A stretch of 64,000 bases of DNA from Methylomonas sp. Its GTDB lineage: Bacteria; Pseudomonadota; Gammaproteobacteria; Methylococcales; Methylomonadaceae. The DNA lies in contig NZ_JALOBS010000020.1 in the NCBI RefSeq assembly GCF_023228165.1, positions 38,958 to 102,957 on the forward strand, read 5' to 3'. The first letter of the stretch is position 1. Every line of letters starts with the position of its first letter. This document shows, piece after piece, positions 16,522-24,998 of this stretch. The notes under the pieces were generated by a model, which searched no databases, was not told the DNA's origin, and was given only the letters and a program-made list of their open reading frames with translations. The translations under genes were made by a program, and so were the position numbers.

Positions 16522-17085
16522 ATGGACTCTTCTTCGAAATATGTAAAGCACGCGCCCACACAGGGTCATCATTATATGCGCGTTCCGCGCGAAGAATTAA
16601 AACCTCATGCGCCTCGCGCTGAATTTGTTCCGCGCGTTTCGCAGGATTTTCGCGAACCATCGCATGAAACCCGCCCTCCGCGCGTTCCGCAAGACATTCG
16701 TTCTGCTCCGCGCACTTTGATGGTCAAAGATTCGCCAATTCTTCTTCCTTCGCGCAAATGTCGCTCAGTCTCCACTGAGTACGCCGAATGTGCGATAATT
16801 ACGCAAGATGAAAATCCTCAAGATTGGTTTAAAATTGACCGCCGCTGCAAATACTGCGGAAAGCATCTGCAGTGTTATCCAGGCACAACAAATGCATTCT
16901 GCAAGTCCAAACTATGTAGGCTAACTGAAGCGCTGCACGTTCTTCCAACAGACGAGACGTTCATTTTCGAATGTTGGATGTATATCCAAAGTGTCGAGCA
17001 TGGCGACGATTGCGAATTGGATCTCAATTCACAAGTGCCCAGCACGTGCGATGAAGATAAAGAAGATGAACTCATCGACGAGTAA
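16522..17085 (+). CDS. Zinc-binding protein, tandem family member 3, with Arg/Pro-rich N-terminus
   Basis: 187 residues. The first ~85 are polar, with repeated VPRE / VPRVSQDF / REPSHETRPPRVPQ segments, probably disordered. The zinc module CKYCG...FCKSKLCRL (about 110-135) matches member 1 closely and is followed by a helical stretch with FIFECWMYIQS. The tail is acidic (DEDKEDELIDE). Function unknown. Confidence 0.75.
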   Translation: MDSSSKYVKHAPTQGHHYMRVPREELKPHAPRAEFVPRVSQDFREPSHETRPPRVPQDIRSAPRTLMVKDSPILLPSRKCRSVSTEYAECAIITQDENPQDWFKIDRRCKYCGKHLQCYPGTTNAFCKSKLCRLTEALHVLPTDETFIFECWMYIQSVEHGDDCELDLNSQVPSTCDEDKEDELIDE

Positions 17086-17165
17086 CTCTTCAGCATCTCT
17101 GCGGTGCAACAAATCGATACTGAAGCGAAAAGAAAATGCAAAAACTGATTTTATTTTTTTCGCCA

Positions 17166-17173
17166 ATATATAA
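17166..17173 (+). promoter_or_regulatory. TATA-like box
   Basis: ATATATAA about 10 nt before the ATG at 17183. An equivalent AATATATAG precedes the paralogue at 17591. Confidence 0.5.
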
Positions 17174-17182
17174 CGAAGGAAA

Positions 17183-17521
17183 ATGAATAAGATTGTGATT
17201 ATTATTATTGTGGTTCTTCTCTTGATTCTTCTCCTTGGCGGAGGAATTTGGTTCTTGATGAGCGGCTCAAAGAAAATCACATGGAAGAAATCGCGTTTCG
17301 GCTGGATTGTCGGCACCGATGAAAAAGGCGTTCGCCGTTGCTATGCCGCGGATAAAACGAATTGTAATGGCTCGGCGGCAGCGTTCCCGCTTTCCGTTAA
17401 TGCCGCAGCGTTAAATGATGACTCACCGGCACTCGTTTGCGGTGCGGATCACTTGGCGAAATGGGGAAATACGGGGATTACGAAGCCCAATCATTGGTGT
17501 AATCCGGATGTGTCGTTATAA
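17183..17521 (+). CDS. Small N-anchored membrane protein, tandem copy 1
   Basis: 112 residues: TM segment at 3-25 (IVIIIIVVLLLILLLGGGIW), then a compact domain with GTDEKGVRRCYAADKTNC and ALVCGADHLAKWGNTG. It is the close paralogue of the next gene (about 60% identical by eye). Four cysteines could form disulfides on the non-cytosolic side. The TATA-like box close to the ATG is as in other likely virion genes. Probably a minor virion membrane protein; function unknown. Confidence 0.8.
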   Translation: MNKIVIIIIVVLLLILLLGGGIWFLMSGSKKITWKKSRFGWIVGTDEKGVRRCYAADKTNCNGSAAAFPLSVNAAALNDDSPALVCGADHLAKWGNTGITKPNHWCNPDVSL

Positions 17522-17590
17522 ATCGCACGAGATTTTTCCTTTGCGAAGAAATTTCTTTTTTGTCACAATATATAGTCGCAGTTCAAAAGA

Positions 17591-17926
17591 ATGAATAAGA
17601 TTGTTATCATCATTGTCGTGATTATTCTCTTGATTCTTCTCCTCGGCGGAGGATATTGGTTCTTGAAGAGTAGTTCGCCAAAAATCACATGGAAGAAATC
17701 AGAAAAGGGCATTATTATCGGCACCGATGAAAAAGGCGTTCGCCGTTGCTATGCCCCAGATAAAATGAATTGCGAAGGATGGGGTGGCGGGTTGTCGACA
17801 CTCGATATTTCGAAATTCAACGATGAAACGCCGGCGCTTGTTTGTGGCGCAGACCATGCCGCGAAATGGGGCGGTACGGGATTCGACGATGAAGGTCATT
17901 GGTGCAATCTTAATACTGTTATGTAA
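17591..17926 (+). CDS. Small N-anchored membrane protein, tandem copy 2
   Basis: 111 residues, same layout as the previous gene: TM at 3-25 ending LLLGGGYWFL, then ITWKKSEKGIIIGTDEKGVR and ALVCGADHAAKWGGTGF. The shared promoter box (AATATATAG, 17567-17575) shows that the regulatory region was duplicated with the gene. Confidence 0.8.
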   Translation: MNKIVIIIVVIILLILLLGGGYWFLKSSSPKITWKKSEKGIIIGTDEKGVRRCYAPDKMNCEGWGGGLSTLDISKFNDETPALVCGADHAAKWGGTGFDDEGHWCNLNTVM

Positions 17927-17997
17927 AAGATTTTATCGTGAGGAGATTATTTTTTTCGAAAAAAATAAACACGCTAACATACTCGCAAATTCTTTTT

Positions 17998-19215
17998 TTA
18001 TATATGCGTGAATATTGCCTCGGTGGTTGCCTGCTGCGTTGAGCGAGTAAATCGCAGTGAGAATGCGATTCGGTTTTTCGCAATAACGCAAGTGAATGCC
18101 TCTCCAACAACTGGAGGCGGCGCTAAACCTGTCACATCGACATTTACTCGAAAAGAGAGTGGTAAAAAGAGATATTTATCGACTTTATATCCACCAGGGC
18201 GCGTCAAAAGAGTTGTCAGCGGTGATGCAGCGACCAATTCGAATATCACGTCTACGGTTATGCCAGAAGTATATGGGATAATCGCCAAGAGTGATTGCAT
18301 ATCCAACACATTAAACCAAGTATAGCGATTATCAAGCATATCAATGCCGCCATATGTGCATGCGATTCGCGCCGGCGGAATCGCCAAACGCGCGATATCA
18401 TTTCTGAGCAATGGATCCGGATACCAAAGTTGGAAAGATAAATCATCGAGCATTGCGGTAGGCTGTGGAAGCAAAAATGTATCGCGCAATGGGCGAAGTG
18501 TAATTATTTCGTCATCCAGATTATCCACGACGAATTCGAATTGCGCATAGACAACTGCACCGCTCTGCATTTTTAGCTGCATTGAGCCCTGATTATTGGA
18601 AATCTTTATGAACTGCAGATAGACGCGTTTTGCTGCCAATGGGTCAGTTCCCAACTCAAAATTTGCACCATATTGAGCAACATTGAATACCTTCGGAATA
18701 GAAAACTCTTTAATATTGATGGCGATTATGCGGTCGAGCTGAAAACTCAAGCCACTCAATACACTACCCGTATAAACTGTGCAACTGCCATCTGGCAATC
18801 CAGAAAATATATTCAAAGAAAATAAATCGAAATTGACTAAAATATCTTCTGTTCCTGAACCTGGAGTAAGAGTTACTGCGGGAAGATGAATTGTGATATT
18901 ATTTTCATCATGTGGAACTGGAGGCGGTGCCATCGGCTCATCACTGCCGGCGTCTTTAATTATTTCATCTTTGGCGACAATTCCGGCTAAATATTGATGC
19001 ATATCTACAGCGAGAACTGGTGACTGTTTGCGCGCTTCGCCGCCTTTTTTTACACCACCAGTCGCCGGAAGTGCAACATTACGCTGCATTATTTCGCGCC
19101 GTTGTTGGCGCTGTAAATCAACGATATTTTGCGCAGCACGAGCAGAACCTGGTGGTGGCAATGCGCAATAATTTGCTTTTGCTGTTCTCGATTCTAATCC
19201 GCTCGGGCGAATCAT
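17998..19215 (-). CDS. Beta-rich probable virion protein
   Basis: 405 residues, not assigned to a family. The N-terminal ~85 residues are polar and basic. The rest is rich in Val/Ile/Thr/Phe strands, with segments such as IIAINIKEFSIPKVFNVAQY and DLSFQLWYPDPLL that look like jelly-roll type structural proteins. TATATA lies about 15 nt upstream of the start, as for other virion-type genes. Followed on the same strand upstream by a tiny gene and another beta-rich protein, forming a late-type cluster. A minor capsid or penton role is possible but unproven. Confidence 0.7.
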   Translation of the reverse strand: MIRPSGLESRTAKANYCALPPPGSARAAQNIVDLQRQQRREIMQRNVALPATGGVKKGGEARKQSPVLAVDMHQYLAGIVAKDEIIKDAGSDEPMAPPPVPHDENNITIHLPAVTLTPGSGTEDILVNFDLFSLNIFSGLPDGSCTVYTGSVLSGLSFQLDRIIAINIKEFSIPKVFNVAQYGANFELGTDPLAAKRVYLQFIKISNNQGSMQLKMQSGAVVYAQFEFVVDNLDDEIITLRPLRDTFLLPQPTAMLDDLSFQLWYPDPLLRNDIARLAIPPARIACTYGGIDMLDNRYTWFNVLDMQSLLAIIPYTSGITVDVIFELVAASPLTTLLTRPGGYKVDKYLFLPLSFRVNVDVTGLAPPPVVGEAFTCVIAKNRIAFSLRFTRSTQQATTEAIFTHI

Positions 19216-19270
19216 CGCGGTATTCTATATATTGATTAATTGCCCAAAAAAAGTGTATAATTCGCAATCG

Positions 19271-19447
19271 TCATGAATTTCCTGCGCAATGAATCGCGGA
19301 TTTATCACCTTGTGGTTCAGCTTTTACAATATGCGAATACTGCGCAGCATCCCGGCTATTCGGCGGCTTATCTATTTTCGCAGCGAATTTCTGCGTGAAT
19401 GATATCGGCGGATGCGTCGGAGTGTCATCACTATTTTTTGTTGCCAT
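19271..19447 (-). CDS. Very small protein between virion-type genes
   Basis: 58 residues: MATKNSDDTPTHPPISF to SAIHCAGNS. It fits exactly between the flanking minus-strand genes, has TTAATATA directly before ATGG, and uses the window's normal codons. No motif; polar, no TM. Small size makes it provisional. Confidence 0.5.
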   Translation of the reverse strand: MATKNSDDTPTHPPISFTQKFAAKIDKPPNSRDAAQYSHIVKAEPQGDKSAIHCAGNS

Positions 19448-19484
19448 TATATTAATTATCCATGAAATACGTTCAGTGTCTTTT

Positions 19485-20663
19485 TTATCGTATTAACTCT
19501 ATCTCGACAACTGCATCACCAAGCGAGAAAAGCGCATTATTTCCTCTTGCGTTAATAAATGTAAAACTGAGAGCCGGAACTGTAGGCTGAACCAAACATT
19601 CCACTGCAGTCGCGGCAACTCCACCCGAAGGATAAATATAATCGCTCGTTGAAATCGCGCTGGAACTCACCGGAATTGTAACGAGCGTATTATCACTTGC
19701 GCTATTTTCGAGCCGAAGACGCCCTAATCCTGTTATTTGGAGATTAATAACTTGTCCTTGTGTATCAAGATGAGATGGCACATCCGCAGTAACTGTGGCA
19801 TCTGCGATAAATGTTTGCGTAGCGCTAAATCCCAGTGTGTATGCAATATCTGATTGCGAGAAATCGATTCCGAGCTGTCCTATTGCGGCTAATTTTGTAG
19901 AATCGATTGTCAAATATACTTCTTGTGTTGCCAAATTCTTCGCGAGACTGAATCCAGGGTCAGTGCTATCAGCCCACCAGCCTAATGAGTCCGCTACATA
20001 ATTTATTGCCGCGTTTATATATGCCGGGCTATATGTTCCGCTCGTTAGTGCGATCGCCTGCCACGCAACACCGCCATTATTCGAAATGCGAATTACGGTG
20101 TTATTGAATGTCGAATCAAGATAAACGCCCCAAGAGTTCAATAATGCCGCCGAGTCGCCTGTAAACGCGCCATCAACGATGAATGATAATACCACCGTGA
20201 ATCCCAGTGTTGTATGAATATCGCTCACAGCTAAATCGAGTCCCAATTGCCCTGGCGCGGCTAATTTTGTAGAATCAAGTGTGATAGTTATTCTTCGCGT
20301 TATTCCATTTAGCGTCATTGAAAATCCAGGGAATAATGGATTTGCCCACCATGCAAGTGCGGCAGCTTCTGCATTTATAGCTGCGATTAACAAAGAATAA
20401 TTTGTAACTTCTGCGCTCATGGTAAGTGTCGTCCATCCAACGCCACCATTATTCGAAATGCGAATTGTGCGGTTATTGAGTGTTCCGCAATTAATGACAT
20501 TCGGAATTGAACGCGGCAAAACGCATTTCAACACTCGCACGCGCATCGGCTGCTTTGATTCGCCAAAGATAATCGGCGATGCAAATGTAAGCGTGCCATC
20601 TCTCACGCCAAGTGTTGCCTGAGTGCTGCGATATTCGAGGATTATACTATCAATTGTTGACAT
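19485..20663 (-). CDS. Probable virion protein with an internally duplicated domain
   Basis: 392 residues. A ~135-residue module occurs twice in tandem (about 58-192 and 193-320). Each copy has (R/V)IRISNNGGV(G/A)W, then a segment of the kind YS--I-AAIN, a ---GWWA/AWWA patch, PGFS, (T/L)TIDSTKLAA-GQLG(L/I)D and a TLGF strand. A shared C-terminal domain ends LSFTFINARG...VVEIELIR. This is the style of trimeric fibre or minor capsid proteins. TTATATAA sits 15 nt upstream of the ATG. No family name can be given with confidence. Confidence 0.75.
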   Translation of the reverse strand: MSTIDSIILEYRSTQATLGVRDGTLTFASPIIFGESKQPMRVRVLKCVLPRSIPNVINCGTLNNRTIRISNNGGVGWTTLTMSAEVTNYSLLIAAINAEAAALAWWANPLFPGFSMTLNGITRRITITLDSTKLAAPGQLGLDLAVSDIHTTLGFTVVLSFIVDGAFTGDSAALLNSWGVYLDSTFNNTVIRISNNGGVAWQAIALTSGTYSPAYINAAINYVADSLGWWADSTDPGFSLAKNLATQEVYLTIDSTKLAAIGQLGIDFSQSDIAYTLGFSATQTFIADATVTADVPSHLDTQGQVINLQITGLGRLRLENSASDNTLVTIPVSSSAISTSDYIYPSGGVAATAVECLVQPTVPALSFTFINARGNNALFSLGDAVVEIELIR

Positions 20664-20824
20664 TTATCCGCGTTATATAATTCTACAGCTGCTTTTTTTT
20701 GAAATTAACAGTTGACGAGCGATTTCTTACGAGGATTCCCACAATTAATTTTCTTTTCAAAAAAAGCGACACATAACATATATACGGCATTTCAGAGCAT
20801 TGTGTGTATCATCAATCAAGAAAA

Positions 20825-21838
20825 ATGCAGTCAATCTCCGTTGTTTTATTCGCGCTCATCATAGCATGCGCCGCAACGCATCTTCACCATCCGCCGCTGG
20901 AAATGCTCAATTTCACGCTGAATGGGCATCAAGAATGGATTCAGTTGTATCATGTGTACAAACATCCAACCGACCCAATTTTCATTCTGATTTCTGGCTC
21001 CGGCTCTGATTATCGCCCGATTATCATGTCGCCAGATGGAGTTCTTCTTTCGGATTATCTCGCAATGAATGGCATACAATTTTACGCGCCTCTTTTCCGC
21101 GGAATGAGTTCTGAATCATCGCCGCTAAATGGCTCTCTCTTCGGAATTGAGAGCATGACTAATGATACAGAAATCGCAGTCGACCACATTTTGCAAATGA
21201 ATCCGCATGCGCCCGGCGTTGTGATGTTCGGCGATTCTCTCGGCGGCGACGTTGTAATCCGCTATAATTCGCGCCACGGCGTTAAACGCACTCTCGGGAT
21301 GCGCAACAAATTGTGTGGAACAATCGCGCAGGGCGGTCCTTATTCATCGCTTGCACTTTCATTCATGCCAATGTTGGAACAAATGGCATCTTTTCCGGTT
21401 GACAATCTACCAGTTCCGCTGCTTTTTCTTAACGACACGCTCGCACTTGATTCATTTGCGGAACTCGAGAATGAGATGACAAATTACGACCTGGAATTCA
21501 ACTCAGAACTCAAGCATGAAATGTACGAGCATACTTTCCTTGTTCCGATTGGACCATTCAAGGTTGATTTCTCGAATTTCTCGCGCATCATGTATGATTG
21601 GGAACACACTGATGTCGATGTGCCAATGCTCGTCATGAATGGTTACGATGAAAAAGTTATTGATTTGCCATCGACAATCGACGGTTTTGCAGCAATGCCA
21701 AGCGCAGATAAGGAAATGATTATCTGGGGCAATGGCGGGCATATGGTGTTCTGGGAATTGGCAATCTATGAGAAATTCCGCACGGTGCTCATAAATCGCG
21801 CAAAGAGAATGATTTCTCTTTGCACTTATGAGGTATGA
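20825..21838 (+). CDS. Secreted alpha/beta hydrolase (lipase/peptidase-like)
   Basis: 337 residues from the ATG at 20825 (the frame opens a few codons earlier at a GTG). Residues 1-18 are a clean signal peptide (MQSISVVLFALIIACAAT). The fold's nucleophile elbow is GDSLGG with S138. The later VMNGYDEKV and GNGGHMVFWE segments supply the Asp and His of a triad. There are several N-X-S/T sites. The order matches the serine aminopeptidase/monoacylglycerol-lipase branch, but the substrate cannot be told. Export to the ER or outside the host cell is implied. Its 3' end faces that of the adenylyl cyclase gene, 63 bp away. Confidence 0.8.
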   Translation: MQSISVVLFALIIACAATHLHHPPLEMLNFTLNGHQEWIQLYHVYKHPTDPIFILISGSGSDYRPIIMSPDGVLLSDYLAMNGIQFYAPLFRGMSSESSPLNGSLFGIESMTNDTEIAVDHILQMNPHAPGVVMFGDSLGGDVVIRYNSRHGVKRTLGMRNKLCGTIAQGGPYSSLALSFMPMLEQMASFPVDNLPVPLLFLNDTLALDSFAELENEMTNYDLEFNSELKHEMYEHTFLVPIGPFKVDFSNFSRIMYDWEHTDVDVPMLVMNGYDEKVIDLPSTIDGFAAMPSADKEMIIWGNGGHMVFWELAIYEKFRTVLINRAKRMISLCTYEV

Positions 21839-21901
21839 AGATGCAAAAGTAGCAAAAAAGAAGGTGTTTAGTGGAAATTGAAGATTTTATTTTTTTGCAC
21901 C

Positions 21902-24784
21902 TTATCTCATCAATTTCGATGCAGCGCAGACGCGTTTAATATCTTCTGCGATATTCGCCGGCGGAATCTGAATCTCCGTTCCACCATAAAAATGCACCAC
22001 AATTCCGCCAATCGGCGCTTTTGCCTGAAGATATTCGGCTTCTTTTAGAGCATCTCCTTTGCATCCATAAAACCAACCATTTCTATTGCTCCGTGTTGAG
22101 ACGATTGTCATTTTGCTGCTCGCAATTCCAACGCGAATTTCTATTGGCAATCCGCCGATGCAAATCGCTTTTTTGCGAAGATTGTCCAAAATTGCATGCG
22201 CGAATTCAAGAACAGCAATTTCGTGGTCGCGCGTGATATCGAAAATATTTGACACAGCGACATAAGCATCGCCGAGTGTAATCAATTTGCCAATGCGACC
22301 TGCGAATTGCGCGCTTGTAAGTATCGAATCGAAGCGAGAGAAAATTTCATTCACGCCTTGCACGATATCGACTGGCGAAACGCGCGAACAAATCCCAGTG
22401 AAATTCACAACATCGGCGAAAAGCACTGAACAGATGCCCAATTCGAGACAAGTTGAGCCTTCTGTTTCTATGTATTGTGCCATTCGCGCTGGCACCATTT
22501 GCGCATATAATTCGCCGTAACTTTCATTTGTTTTGAGAAGAAGTTGCGCTTCTGCTTCGGATGTACGCCGAACAAGATGAGCGGTCTCAGTAGAACGCGC
22601 GGCATGAATCATTTTTAGCGCATCAATAAGACATGCAGTTAATACTGATATTGCGTATATTTCTTTGTTTGGTACACCGGCGGCGAAACAAATGACAATA
22701 GTCGGGACATTTATGATAATCAACGCGAAGAAATAATTGCTCACGGGGATGATTTGCGTTGTAATGAGAATACAATCGTAGAAAACCCAAATTGGCGATT
22801 TTACAAATATAGCCGCAATGACACAAGCGATAGAACACGCCGTGGAAATCTGCATGATATACATTGTGTAAGCAATCGCGCCATAGTAAGTATTTTTATC
22901 TACTTCATGCGTTTGCTTTGCGCGAGAGCCGCAGCGAAGATAAATTGGCGCACTCGCAAAGAGAATCGCGGTCGTCGCAATAAGAGCTGCGAAAACTGCC
23001 TGCTGAACACTTGATAATTTCTGCACTTCGCCATTTATAAATCCGCTTATCGGCGTGAATGAAAATCCCAATGTAGTAATCACCGCAGTAATGATATCGA
23101 TATTTCCTTTTACCATTCGCTGCCGAAGTTCCGAGGATAATTGCGTCGACCACCATCCATTCGTAATGCTATTTTTTGATTTGCTCCAATATGGCGATGA
23201 AATTGTCGCAATTTCTGAAATAGAATCGCGACTCGATGTGCCTGGCGAATTGCTAACTTCGTGAATTTGATAATACGAATCACTGTGCGCATTTGGGCGC
23301 GCATCGGGAAAATTCGTCAAATCCACGCGAAATGCCTCAACTTCGCCCTTTCCTTTGAGCGACATTTTCGTCAACACGTCCGTTGGCAATTCGTCATCAT
23401 GTTGCGAAACGATGCATATTTCATTATTTTTTGCCTCACGCATCAAACGCGCAGCAACATTTACAGAATCGCCCCAAATATCGTAACAAAGAATGGAAGT
23501 GCCCACAATTCCGCCGACAAACCCATTGCAGCAAATCCCAGCGCGGATTATAGTGCCATTGTGTATTTCTCGCGCAATTAGCCAGCGCCGAATATATTGA
23601 ACCAACGCGATAAATGCGTTCACATTATCCGCTTCTATAAGGCTGTCTGCCGCAATAAGGAATGTTGAATTATATATTTTGATTGATTCTATTCCGCATT
23701 CTTCGCAATACGCCTTGACATTAAGCAACAAATCGAATTCTTTTTTTGCATTTGATACGCATCCGAATTCTAATGTTGCTGCAGCATTTCGCATTCCCGA
23801 TGCGGCACTTCGCGTGGAAGTCTCCGGCAATACTGCGTCGCTAAATAGAACTTCCATGAACATTACTCCGCCATTTGGGCAGCTCTCGTGGAAATGCGGC
23901 GATTGATGATTAATGATTCCGCGCATCACTTTCTTCGCTATGCGATTCGGCATTGATTTTTCAATGAGATTTTGGAAATTTCTATTAGCCGCAGATAGTT
24001 GCTCTTTTTTGATGCGTAGAATCTCACAAGATATAAATTCGTAAAATTCACTATGTAGCGCCATAAAGCACATAAATGCCATACATGGTGTTACACCAAC
24101 AGCCGAAAATATCACGAAAACTCTATCTGCGCCAGTGAAGCCAGATGCGCAACAGGCAAAAATGACATTCGCAATTGTAACTGTGAAAATACCTGCAACC
24201 TGAAATGCAAACGGAAGTCTCATATTATGCATTGAATAGACTCTACACGCCAATGCCCCGAAGAAAAGTGTTTCTGCAGGTTTGCCGCTCGATAATATCG
24301 TTGCAATAATGCCGACGGCGATTTCACATGCAATATCGAACCACGCGAGCGCGAATGCTGCCACTCTTGAAAATGAATCGACTCTGCGATTTTCCGCGGT
24401 TCCGCGGGCACAACGCGCCAATTCGATTATCGATTCTCCGCAAATAAGCAAAAGTGGCAAGACATCCAACACGATTAATACTGCAGTTAAGTAATTACTC
24501 AAGGAGAATGCGAATGGAATAATAATACACTGCGCGATTGCGAGAAGAACTGGCGAGAAAATGCGGCGATTCATGAAGCCATTTGCATAATAACCCCAAC
24601 TAAATGCGTCGCCAATAGAATTACCGGGCAATTTTTCAACATCCCCGGAATCGGCAAAATGGAATGACCAAAGATGAAATTCATATGCGCCGCGAGATTC
24701 GCCGATTTCAGCGCCAACTTTTGCCGGCGTGAAAGTCAAAAATGACCGCAATTGTCGTAGTACAGATTTCATGATATTTGGCAT
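21902..24784 (-). CDS. 12-TM class III adenylyl cyclase
   Basis: 960 residues: about six TM helices (78-245), cyclase domain 1 (305-490), about six more TM helices (563-725), cyclase domain 2 (780-930), the layout of animal and Dictyostelium ACA-type membrane cyclases. Domain 1 keeps the transition-state pair N442/R446 (WGDSVNVAAR) and the adenine-selecting K369 and D435, but has S373 where the second metal Asp would be. Domain 2 keeps both metal aspartates D791 (LFADVVNFTG) and D839 (TLGDAY) but has lost the N/R pair (GDALKEAEYL). Each is half a site, so one composite site is predicted, with domain order reversed relative to animal C1-C2. Product inferred as cAMP. TATA-like TAAATATAG precedes the ATG. 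Confidence 0.88.
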   Translation of the reverse strand: MPNIMKSVLRQLRSFLTFTPAKVGAEIGESRGAYEFHLWSFHFADSGDVEKLPGNSIGDAFSWGYYANGFMNRRIFSPVLLAIAQCIIIPFAFSLSNYLTAVLIVLDVLPLLLICGESIIELARCARGTAENRRVDSFSRVAAFALAWFDIACEIAVGIIATILSSGKPAETLFFGALACRVYSMHNMRLPFAFQVAGIFTVTIANVIFACCASGFTGADRVFVIFSAVGVTPCMAFMCFMALHSEFYEFISCEILRIKKEQLSAANRNFQNLIEKSMPNRIAKKVMRGIINHQSPHFHESCPNGGVMFMEVLFSDAVLPETSTRSAASGMRNAAATLEFGCVSNAKKEFDLLLNVKAYCEECGIESIKIYNSTFLIAADSLIEADNVNAFIALVQYIRRWLIAREIHNGTIIRAGICCNGFVGGIVGTSILCYDIWGDSVNVAARLMREAKNNEICIVSQHDDELPTDVLTKMSLKGKGEVEAFRVDLTNFPDARPNAHSDSYYQIHEVSNSPGTSSRDSISEIATISSPYWSKSKNSITNGWWSTQLSSELRQRMVKGNIDIITAVITTLGFSFTPISGFINGEVQKLSSVQQAVFAALIATTAILFASAPIYLRCGSRAKQTHEVDKNTYYGAIAYTMYIMQISTACSIACVIAAIFVKSPIWVFYDCILITTQIIPVSNYFFALIIINVPTIVICFAAGVPNKEIYAISVLTACLIDALKMIHAARSTETAHLVRRTSEAEAQLLLKTNESYGELYAQMVPARMAQYIETEGSTCLELGICSVLFADVVNFTGICSRVSPVDIVQGVNEIFSRFDSILTSAQFAGRIGKLITLGDAYVAVSNIFDITRDHEIAVLEFAHAILDNLRKKAICIGGLPIEIRVGIASSKMTIVSTRSNRNGWFYGCKGDALKEAEYLQAKAPIGGIVVHFYGGTEIQIPPANIAEDIKRVCAASKLMR

Positions 24785-24901
24785 TTGCTTCTATATTTAG
24801 ATACTCCTAAAAGTGAAAGCGCTTCACAGCTTTGCCGAGCTTCACTAAAGTGTCGCAGCGTTGCTAAGCCTTTCTCTTGATATTATAGGTTTCCAATTTC
24901 A

Positions 24902-24915
24902 CTTTTTGAATTTCG
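24902..24915 (+). promoter_or_regulatory. T-run/GAATTTCGT promoter-like motif
   Basis: CTTTTTGAATTTCGT about 85-97 nt before the ATG at 24999, the same word as at 15810. Confidence 0.4.
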
Positions 24916-24998
24916 TTAAGTAAGATTATTATATTCAGCCTGTTATTGTGTTCTCAACTCTTTAGCCAAAAGCTACCCCCTTATAAAGGCGGTTTTTG

